Shown piece after piece: positions 6,126 to 11,968 of a DNA stretch of 11,968 nt (its first letter is position 1; each line of letters opens with the position of its first letter). The DNA lies in the NCBI GenBank assembly GCA_030836925.1, contig JAUPLK010000018.1:1-11968 (forward strand). Direction: 5' to 3'. The position numbers and the translations under genes were made by a program. The notes under the pieces were generated by a model. It saw only the letters and a list, made by a program, of their open reading frames with translations. It was not told the origin of the DNA and did no database searches. The DNA is from Pseudomonadota bacterium (GTDB taxonomy: Bacteria > Pseudomonadota > Gammaproteobacteria > Steroidobacterales > GCA-2729495).

Positions 6126-6593
6126 ATGGACGTAATTCTGCTTGAGAAGGTTGATAACCTCGGTGTGATCGGCGATCGCGTCAAGGTCCGGTCGGGCTAT
6201 GGACGGAATTTTCTGATCCCGCGCGGCAAGGCGACGCTGGCAACGCCAGTCAATATCGCCGTGTTTGAAACGCGTCGCGCCGAACTGGAAGCAAAGCAGG
6301 CCAATGAACTTTCTGCGGCACAGCTTCGCGCGGCAAGTGTATCGACTCTTGCAATCAGGCTGGCAGCGAAGGCGGGTACCGAGGGCAAGCTCTACGGTTC
6401 GCTGGGCACGGCTGATATTGCCGAGGCCTGTACTGCTGCCGGCGTGGCCGTGCGACGCAGCGAGGTCCGGCTTCCCGATGGTCCGATCCGCACACTCGGT
6501 GAACATTCGATCGAGTTGCACTTCCACTCTGATGTAAATGCCATGATCCGCGTCAGCGTCGTGGCCGAGGAAGCGGCAGCACAGTCAGGCTGA
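6126..6593 (+). CDS. rplI: Large ribosomal subunit protein bL9
   Basis: This 155-residue protein binds 23S rRNA near the base of the L1 stalk and helps maintain reading-frame accuracy. The N-terminal RNA-binding domain carries the family signature MDVILLEKVDNLGVIGD, then VKVRSGYGRNFLIPRGKA. A long connecting helix (about 45-75, rich in Ala, Glu and Lys) leads to the C-terminal domain beginning GKLYGSLGTADIAEA and ending in GEHSIELHFHSDV. The length is slightly above the 149 residues of E. coli. A weak ribosome site GAGAG (6114-6118) lies 7 bases before the ATG. dnaB starts 40 bases downstream, the same neighbour as in Pseudomonas. Confidence 0.97.
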   Translation: MDVILLEKVDNLGVIGDRVKVRSGYGRNFLIPRGKATLATPVNIAVFETRRAELEAKQANELSAAQLRAASVSTLAIRLAAKAGTEGKLYGSLGTADIAEACTAAGVAVRRSEVRLPDGPIRTLGEHSIELHFHSDVNAMIRVSVVAEEAAAQSG

Positions 6594-6633
6594 GTCCGTA
6601 AGGACCCATCGATAACGATCCAAGGGGGCTGAC

Positions 6634-8016
6634 GTGGCGACTTCAGGTCCCCGGCGCGAATCGGGGGCATTGGCAGAACTGCCGGTTCCTCCAAGCTCGA
6701 TTCAGGCCGAGCAGGCGCTGCTCGGCGGGCTGATGCTGGACAACAGCAGCTGGGACCGCATCGCCGATCTGGTCGGCTCCGCAGATTTTTTTCGTCCCGA
6801 TCATCGCCTGATCTTCGCCGCGGTCCAGGAGTTGTCCGAACGCGGCCAGCCGGCTGACCCGGTCACCTTGTCTGCCCATCTGGCCTCGCGTGGCGAACTG
6901 ACCGATGCCGGCAGCACTGCATACCTCAGTGAACTCGTCAACGACACGCCCAGTGCCGCCAATGTCGCCAATTACGCGCGAATCATTCATGAGCGCGCCC
7001 TGCTCAGACGTCTGATCGAGGTCGGCAACGATATTGCCGGGCTGGCGTACCGTCCCGAAGGCCGTCCGATCAGCGAACTCGTGGACGAGGCCGAGCGGCG
7101 CGTATTCGAGATTGCCGAGCGGGGGAAGCGGCGGGGCTCCGGCTTCGTGCGCCTCAGCGAGGTGCTGACCGGCACCGTTGAGCGTCTGGACCTGCTGCAT
7201 CAATCACCTGGTGCAGTCACCGGGCTGCCGACCGGATTCACCAGGCTGGATGAATTTACCGCCGGATTGCAGGGCGGGGATCTGATCATCATTGCCGGCC
7301 GTCCGTCGATGGGCAAGACCTCCTTTGCGCTCAACATCGCCGAGAATGCCGCCCTGGGTGCCCGGAAGTCAGCTGCCGTATTCAGCATGGAAATGTCGGT
7401 CGAGCAGCTGGCCTTCCGCATGGTTTCATCGCTCGGTCGAGTGGATCAGTCGCACCTGCGCAATGGACGCTTCAGCGATGACGACTGGCCCCGCATCAAC
7501 GGCGCAATCCAGCAGATGCAGGAGGCGTCGATCTATATTGATGACACCCCCGCCATGACGCCGACCGAGGTCAGGGCGCGGGCGCGACGCCTGCAGCGTG
7601 AACGCGGGCTTGATCTGATCGTTGTGGATTATCTGCAGCTGATGCGCGTGGCCGGTGCTGCCGAGAACCGTGCCACGGAGATCTCGGAAATCTCGCGCGG
7701 CCTGAAAGCGCTCGCCCGCGAACTGAATGTCCCCATCATCGCGCTGTCCCAGCTCAACCGCAGCGTTGAGACCCGTACCGACAAGAAGCCGGTCATGTCC
7801 GACTTGCGCGAGTCCGGTGCCATCGAACAGGATGCTGACCTCATCCTGTTTATCTACCGGGATGAGGTATACAACACCGACAGCCCCCGCAAGGGGATTG
7901 CCGATATCCATATTGCCAAGCAGAGAAACGGCCCCATCGGCGAGTTCCCGCTGACCTTCCTCGGTCGCTTCACCAAGTTCGAAAACTACGCGCCTGAAGT
8001 CGAGGGGTTTCGGTGA
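6634..8016 (+). CDS. dnaB: Replicative DNA helicase DnaB
   Basis: This 460-residue hexameric 5'-3' helicase unwinds DNA at the replication fork and interacts with primase and the clamp-loader complex. The N-terminal domain (about 20-125) begins PPSSIQAEQALLGGLMLD. A linker region leads to the RecA-like ATPase domain (about 190-455). Walker A is GRPSMGKTS at 222-230 with Lys228; Walker B is LIVVDYLQLM with Asp332. ALSQLNRSVE and SDLRESGAIEQDAD are the later helicase motifs. KQRNGPIG at 429-436 includes Arg431, which corresponds to the E. coli arginine finger. The start is GTG 6634, preceded by AAGGGGG (6622-6628) at 5 bases. No intein is present. The stop overlaps the start of alr. Confidence 0.98.
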   Translation: MATSGPRRESGALAELPVPPSSIQAEQALLGGLMLDNSSWDRIADLVGSADFFRPDHRLIFAAVQELSERGQPADPVTLSAHLASRGELTDAGSTAYLSELVNDTPSAANVANYARIIHERALLRRLIEVGNDIAGLAYRPEGRPISELVDEAERRVFEIAERGKRRGSGFVRLSEVLTGTVERLDLLHQSPGAVTGLPTGFTRLDEFTAGLQGGDLIIIAGRPSMGKTSFALNIAENAALGARKSAAVFSMEMSVEQLAFRMVSSLGRVDQSHLRNGRFSDDDWPRINGAIQQMQEASIYIDDTPAMTPTEVRARARRLQRERGLDLIVVDYLQLMRVAGAAENRATEISEISRGLKALARELNVPIIALSQLNRSVETRTDKKPVMSDLRESGAIEQDADLILFIYRDEVYNTDSPRKGIADIHIAKQRNGPIGEFPLTFLGRFTKFENYAPEVEGFR

Positions 8017-9122
8017 CGCCGGCAGCGGTTGCAGTGATTCGTCCGGCCGCACTGCGCAACAACCTGCAGAAAGTCCGTCTCGCTGCTCCGGGCTGCCCTG
8101 TGCTTGCCGTCATCAAGGCCAATGCCTACGGGCATGGCCTGATCCAGGTTGCACGCATTCTTGATTCTGCCGATGCGTTCGCCGTTGCCAGGCTCGAAGA
8201 GGCGGTGCAACTACGGGAGGCCGGTATCCGCAAGCGGCTGGTGATTCTCGGTGGTTGTACCACTGCCGAGGAATTGCGTACGGCGGCCGAGCTCGCCATC
8301 GATGTCGTGGTTCACGCGCCGGAGCAGCTGGCACTGCTGGAGAACACAGGCGTGGCCACACCGGTCTGGTGCTGGCTCAAGCTGGACACCGGCATGGCTC
8401 GTCTGGGGCTGCCGGTTTCTGCAGCGGCGACGGCGATCATCCGCCTGCGCCAGTGCCGCTCGGTCAGCGGTGTCACGCTGATGACCCATCTCGCCAGTGC
8501 CGATGACCGGGATGATCCGGCAACGCCTGCGCAGATGGCGACTTTCGCCGCGCTGCTGAAGGACTGGCAGGGCGATGTGAGCGTGGCCAATTCGGCTGCG
8601 ATCCTGCAGTGGCCCGACACCCTGCATAACACCGGAATACTCCGCTATGGGGGGCGCAACTGGGTAAGACCGGGCCTCATGCTCTTCGGTGCCTCGCCCC
8701 TCCGGTCGCGTACGGCAGCGGAGCTCGGGTTGCAGCCGGCGATGTCGTTCGAAACCCGGCTGATCTCCGTGAAGGCGGTGGCCATGGGTCAGCGGGTCGG
8801 TTATGGCGGCCATTGGGTGGCACCACGAAACAGCGTGCTGGGGATTGCCGCCGCCGGTTATGCGGACGGCTACCCCTGGCATGCGCGCAGCGGCACCCGG
8901 GTCGGCGTTGGAAGCGCATTCGGCACACTGGTCGGCCGGGTTTCTATGGACATGATCAGCATCGATCTCAGCGATGCACCGGGGGCGGTCATCGGTGACC
9001 GTGTCGTGTTGTGGGGTGACGGCCCTGGCGTGGAAGAGGTGGCGACTGCCGCCAACACGATCCCCTGGACCCTGATGACGGGTATCAACCGGCGAGTCGC
9101 CGTGCGCATCGACGCCGGCTAG
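8013..9122 (+). CDS. alr: Alanine racemase (PLP-dependent)
   Basis: This 369-residue enzyme interconverts L- and D-alanine for peptidoglycan synthesis in the cytoplasm. The N-terminal barrel carries VIKANAYGHG, with Lys35 as the PLP-binding base. KLDTGMARLG supplies Lys123 (the position carbamylated in some homologues) and Arg130. RVGYGGHW supplies the second catalytic base, Tyr264, contributed to the partner subunit's active site. GYADGYPW and VGRVSMDM complete the C-terminal domain. Compared with E. coli Alr there is an extra loop of about ten residues near 203-216 before WVRPGL. The GTG start at 8013 overlaps the dnaB TGA (GTGA), with GAGGGG (8002-8007) 5 bases upstream, so translation is probably coupled. 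The gene is convergent with the FHA gene, 14 bases away. Confidence 0.96.
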   Translation: MTPAAVAVIRPAALRNNLQKVRLAAPGCPVLAVIKANAYGHGLIQVARILDSADAFAVARLEEAVQLREAGIRKRLVILGGCTTAEELRTAAELAIDVVVHAPEQLALLENTGVATPVWCWLKLDTGMARLGLPVSAAATAIIRLRQCRSVSGVTLMTHLASADDRDDPATPAQMATFAALLKDWQGDVSVANSAAILQWPDTLHNTGILRYGGRNWVRPGLMLFGASPLRSRTAAELGLQPAMSFETRLISVKAVAMGQRVGYGGHWVAPRNSVLGIAAAGYADGYPWHARSGTRVGVGSAFGTLVGRVSMDMISIDLSDAPGAVIGDRVVLWGDGPGVEEVATAANTIPWTLMTGINRRVAVRIDAG

Positions 9123-9130
9123 ACCAGCGA

Positions 9131-9147
9131 AAATCCTCAGCCGAGGA
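9131..9147 (-). terminator. Possible weak intrinsic terminator of the kinase/phosphatase/FHA operon
   Basis: On the minus strand, TCCTC (9147-9143), loop GGCT and GAGGA (9138-9134) are followed by TTTT (9134-9131, sharing one base with the stem). The TGA stop of the FHA gene lies partly inside the hairpin. A stem of five pairs is short, so termination may be incomplete and read into the 3' end of alr. Confidence 0.35.
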
Positions 9148-9868
9148 AGAAGCCCATCTTGATGCCGATGATTTCCACGACGTCGTTGTCTGCAAGTTTG
9201 CAGGCCTGCGCGCCGAGTGGCTGACCATTCAGCTTGGGTGGTTCACGGTCCGCCGTATTTTCCACCTGGACGATGTGATAGCCATCAGCCCGCCGGGTAA
9301 TCGCCACAACCTGCACGCCGGCACGCCCGAGGGTGGTCAAGGCCTTGTTGAGCGGAATTTCCCGCCCGGCAAAGGAGCCGTTCAGCACCTGGACCTTGCC
9401 GATCGACACGGGTTTGGAAGCCGGCTCTGCGCCGGCTGGCCGGGCCGCTGCGCCGTTTGAGGCGGACGGTGTCGCGTTTGCGCGGGCCGACACGGCGGCG
9501 GCCTTCGCCAGTGATTCAGCACCGCCGATCTGCCGCTCAATGACCATCGTGCGCGAGAACTCGTCGGCATCATCATCGCTGACGCCATCGACGAACCTCA
9601 GCTGGTGACGGCCAACGGTGATGACATCACCATTCTGCAAGGCATGCTTCTTGATCAACCGGCCGTTGACGTAAGTGCCGTTTGTGCTGTTCAGGTCTTC
9701 AAGAAAGGAATCATTGAGGATGTTGATGATCAGCGAATGGTGGCCGCTGACGGTCGGGTTGTCGATGCGGATATCGTTGTCCTGCAAACGGCCAACGGTA
9801 TAACGCTCCTTGCTCATGTTGTACTCGGCAAGGACCTGCGAATCGAGGCTCAGAATCAGTCGTGCCAT
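9137..9868 (-). CDS. FHA-domain protein with a second, degenerate FHA-like domain
   Basis: This 243-residue cytoplasmic protein has no signal peptide or membrane segment. Residues 3-93 are a canonical forkhead-associated domain, which binds phosphothreonine peptides: GR at 26-27, DNDIRID, VSGHH (Ser41, His44) and LEDLNSTNGTYVNG (56-69). An acidic stretch and EFSRTMVIER (103-112, Thr107) come next, then an Ala/Pro-rich linker to about 155. Residues 157-241 resemble another FHA fold (LGR at 180-182, ITRR at 190-193, KLNGQPLG, LADNDVVEI) but lack the His and the STNG loop, so this domain probably does not bind phosphopeptide in the same way. It is the last gene of the minus-strand operon, 21 bases after the PP2C gene. 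The likely role is reader or adaptor for the kinase encoded upstream; the targets are unknown. Confidence 0.9.
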   Translation of the reverse strand: MARLILSLDSQVLAEYNMSKERYTVGRLQDNDIRIDNPTVSGHHSLIINILNDSFLEDLNSTNGTYVNGRLIKKHALQNGDVITVGRHQLRFVDGVSDDDADEFSRTMVIERQIGGAESLAKAAAVSARANATPSASNGAAARPAGAEPASKPVSIGKVQVLNGSFAGREIPLNKALTTLGRAGVQVVAITRRADGYHIVQVENTADREPPKLNGQPLGAQACKLADNDVVEIIGIKMGFFLG

Positions 9869-9889
9869 GTCAGTGTCGTTCCTGTCAGC

Positions 9890-10714
9890 CTAACTGAAGA
9901 TGCTGCGAATCTGCTGCAGCATGCTGGTTCGTGCGGGGAATGGTTCGACCACCTGCGCGAGTATGACCGAGACATTGTCCTTTCCCCCGTGGTCATTGCT
10001 GAGCCTGATCAGCTGTTGACCTGCCATTTCAAGATTAGCATTAAAAGTGCTGATCGTTAAGTGAATATCCTCGTCCTCAACCATGTCGGGGAGACCGTCC
10101 GAGCAGAGCAGGTAGATGTCTTCCGGCTGGACCTCGGCCTCCTGGAGTTCAACCTGTACAGTGGGCTCCACACCCAGCGCCCGGGTCACATAGTTGCGGT
10201 TGGTGGACCTGGCCGCTTCCTCCTGGGAATAAAAGCCGCGGTCTACCAGTTCCTGCAGGAGGGAGTGGTCCATGGTCAGTTGCTCGAAGCGGTTTTTCCG
10301 CAGCCGGTACAACCTGGAATCGCCGACGTGTGCAATCGAGACCCGGTTGTCATAGAAAAGGCAGGCGACGATGGTGGTGCCCATGCCCTCGCACTGTGGC
10401 TGCATCTTGGCGGTCTGGTGTATGACCTTGTTGGCCCGCGCGATCGCATCGCGCAGGATGACCGTCTGTCGCATCAGGCCGGTTTCAGGGTCGGTGGCAT
10501 TGCGCGTTTCGCGCTCGCAGGCCGGTGGTACCAGTTCAAGTACCGTGCGAACCGCAATGCCACTGGCAACCTCGCCGGCGTTGTAGCCACCCATTCCGTC
10601 GGCCAGCACCAGCAGGGCGATATCCCGGTTCGTGCCAATGGCATCTTCGTTGTGCTCGCGTACCTTGCCGGTATCCGAGAGCTGCAGCATGTTGAATTTT
10701 GGACGCAGGCTCAT
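9890..10714 (-). CDS. PP2C-family Ser/Thr protein phosphatase (Stp/PrpC type)
   Basis: This 274-residue soluble, metal-dependent phosphatase removes phosphate from phosphoserine and phosphothreonine. The motifs appear in family order: DTGKVREHNEDA (14-25, Asp24), VLADGMGG (36-43, Asp39), EGMGTTIVACLF, IAHVGDSRLYRLR (127-139), LTMDHSL, VTRALG, LLCSDGLPDMV (202-212, Asp206) and GGKDNVSVIL (243-252, Asp246). All metal-coordinating aspartates are present, so it should be active. The chosen ATG (10714-10712) overlaps the TGA of the kinase gene as ATGA, which implies translational coupling. A longer reading from 10744 would overlap the kinase by 34 bases and is less likely. It presumably opposes the neighbouring kinase. 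Confidence 0.95.
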   Translation of the reverse strand: MSLRPKFNMLQLSDTGKVREHNEDAIGTNRDIALLVLADGMGGYNAGEVASGIAVRTVLELVPPACERETRNATDPETGLMRQTVILRDAIARANKVIHQTAKMQPQCEGMGTTIVACLFYDNRVSIAHVGDSRLYRLRKNRFEQLTMDHSLLQELVDRGFYSQEEAARSTNRNYVTRALGVEPTVQVELQEAEVQPEDIYLLCSDGLPDMVEDEDIHLTISTFNANLEMAGQQLIRLSNDHGGKDNVSVILAQVVEPFPARTSMLQQIRSIFS

Positions 10715-11968
10715 ATGTGGTCGGCGGCCAGGCGACTGGCACACTCGCGCAGGGCGTAGGCAAATGCACGACCGCTAGGGAAGCGGTCAGCGGGATCCTT
10801 GGCCAGCACCTGGTCGAGAATGCTGTCGGTGCAGGATGGAATGTCATCACGGATATCAGCCACCGGGCGATGGCGCTGTTTCACGATCTTGTCCATCAGG
10901 CGCGGAATAGAATCTGCCTGGAAGGGCGGGGCGCCGGTAAGCAGGTGGTACATCGTTACCCCGAGTGAATAAAGGTCTGACTGGCCGGTGACCTGGCTGG
11001 CTGACAGTTGTTCCGGAGACATGTAGGACGGCGTACCGAGAATGATACCCGTCCGCGTCCGGCTCGAATCCGTCAGCCTGGCGATGCCGAAGTCGGTGAT
11101 CTTCATGGTGTCGGAAGCCGGATTGTAGAGAATATTCGCGGGCTTCACGTCACGGTGCACGACGTTCTGGGTATGGGCATAGTGCAGTGCCTCCGCTGCC
11201 CGTGCCATCAGTTCGAATACCACGCGGGGGGCGAGCAGGCGGCCCACCTGCGCGTAGTGACTCAGCGAGCGCCCTTCGATGTACTCCATGGCCAGATAAG
11301 CGACCTGGTTGTCTTCGCCGGCATCATAGATCGATATGATGTGCGGGTGGCTGAGCCGCCCGGCTGATTCGGCTTCCCGTTTGAAATTTGCCCGTGCTGC
11401 GGCGAGGTCACTTTCCTCGAACTCCTCGGCGAGCGGCAGGGTCTTGATGGCGACCCGCCGGTTGATGGTCGGATCTCGTCCCAGGTAAACGGTAGCCATC
11501 GCGCCACGGCCGATTACCCGCTCAAGTTCGTAGCGCCCCAGCGTCCGGATCCCCGATGAGGCCGTTGTCTGTATCGGTTCCGGTGCGGCCGGGCCAGGAG
11601 TGCCGGCTGCCGCCTCCTGGAGCGGTTTTTGCTTCGCGACGGGGACTCCGCGGGCACCGGAGAGTTTTTCCAGCTTTCCAGCCACATCACGGTAGCCTGG
11701 ATCGCGGGCGGCCAGGTGACGAAAGACGCGTTCGGCTCGTGCATAGTCGCGCTTTCGGCCGTGCTCCATGGCCAGATCGTACAGCTTCTCCTTGGTACGG
11801 TCGGTGGTTGGTTGCTGACGCAGCACTGAAAATGCCAGATCGAGTTCTTCGCCTGGTCCTGCACTGCTTGCCGGCTGGTTCTCGGCTTGCGCGCCGGTAA
11901 TTCCGAGTGGGCGCCAGGGCAAATGTGCCAGGCCCTGCAGAATGGCCATGCCTGTCAGACAGAACAGG
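10711..11968 (-). CDS. Ser/Thr protein kinase, 5' part beyond the window (probably CHASE2-TM-kinase type)
   Basis: The reading frame is open from the right edge; an ATG at 11949 gives 412 residues but has no ribosome site, and the codons before it continue the frame (LFCLTG). Numbering from that ATG: a hydrophobic segment at 1-12 looks like the end of a membrane helix; a short helical, TPR-like repeat lies at about 53-85; an Ala/Pro linker follows; the Hanks-type kinase domain is at 140-405. Kinase motifs are IGRGAMATVYLG (146-157), Lys169 of VAIK, Glu192, HRDVKPAN (265-272, Asp267), DFG (286-288), an activation loop with Ser295, Ser296, Thr298 and Thr300, and GTPSYMSPEQ (305-314). All catalytic residues are present. 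From memory, closely similar kinases have an N-terminal CHASE2 sensor and several membrane helices, so a membrane-bound receptor kinase is inferred. The stop overlaps the PP2C start. Confidence 0.93.
   Translation of the reverse strand, partial: LFCLTGMAILQGLAHLPWRPLGITGAQAENQPASSAGPGEELDLAFSVLRQQPTTDRTKEKLYDLAMEHGRKRDYARAERVFRHLAARDPGYRDVAGKLEKLSGARGVPVAKQKPLQEAAAGTPGPAAPEPIQTTASSGIRTLGRYELERVIGRGAMATVYLGRDPTINRRVAIKTLPLAEEFEESDLAAARANFKREAESAGRLSHPHIISIYDAGEDNQVAYLAMEYIEGRSLSHYAQVGRLLAPRVVFELMARAAEALHYAHTQNVVHRDVKPANILYNPASDTMKITDFGIARLTDSSRTRTGIILGTPSYMSPEQLSASQVTGQSDLYSLGVTMYHLLTGAPPFQADSIPRLMDKIVKQRHRPVADIRDDIPSCTDSILDQVLAKDPADRFPSGRAFAYALRECASRLAADHI

Noticed and set aside
6595..6606. 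GTCC / GGAC hairpin between rplI and dnaB
   Set aside because: A four-pair stem is too weak to support a terminator or regulatory call.
6634..8016. Intein or split in dnaB
   Set aside because: DnaB is a common intein host, so this was checked. Walker A and the later motifs are continuous and the length (460 residues) is normal.
10061..10759. 232-codon open frame on the plus strand opposite the PP2C gene
   Set aside because: All PP2C motifs are on the minus strand and occupy the whole stretch. The plus-strand translation resembles no family I know.

Overview
The window is a GC-rich chromosomal segment of a gammaproteobacterium outside the enteric group. The gene order purA, tRNA-Leu, rnr, rlmB, rpsF, rpsR, DUF2232 membrane protein, rplI, dnaB, alr is the order known from Pseudomonas aeruginosa and its relatives. 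Protein sequences (RNase R, RlmB, bS6, bS18, DnaB, Alr) agree with Gammaproteobacteria. The lineage within that class cannot be fixed from these bases alone; a Chromatiales-like or other early-branching group would fit.

Layout, left to right. The 3' end of purA (to 182) is followed after 13 bases by a small lipoprotein gene of the DUF6279 type (196-1101), whose first codons contain a perfect 17-bp inverted repeat. A nested inverted repeat (1088-1130) separates it from a convergent tRNA-Leu(CAG) gene on the minus strand (1142-1228). That tRNA has a near-consensus sigma-70 promoter at 1257-1285. Rightward from 1315 run rnr, rlmB, a candidate structured leader, rpsF, rpsR, a DUF2232-type polytopic membrane protein, rplI, dnaB and alr. 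This is a compact block for RNA turnover and rRNA methylation, small and large ribosomal subunit proteins, the replicative helicase and the cell-wall D-alanine supply. dnaB and alr overlap by a GTGA junction.

At 9122/9137 the block meets a convergent minus-strand operon of three genes that read as one signalling module: a membrane-type Ser/Thr protein kinase (running off the right edge), a PP2C phosphatase overlapping it by ATGA, and a protein with one canonical and one degenerate FHA domain. The kinase probably writes, the phosphatase erases and the FHA protein reads phosphothreonine marks. The visible N-terminus of the kinase matches the class that carries an extracytoplasmic CHASE2 sensor and membrane helices upstream, so its 5' part probably lies beyond base 11968.

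Most of the window is conserved housekeeping DNA. The less ordinary items are the kinase/phosphatase/FHA triad, the hairpin in the lipoprotein signal-peptide region, the rpsF leader, the nested palindrome beside the tRNA, the DUF2232 protein of unknown function, and a pentanucleotide tandem repeat at the stop codon of rnr. No insertion sequence, CRISPR array, prophage or attachment site was seen. No gap between genes exceeds 300 bases.
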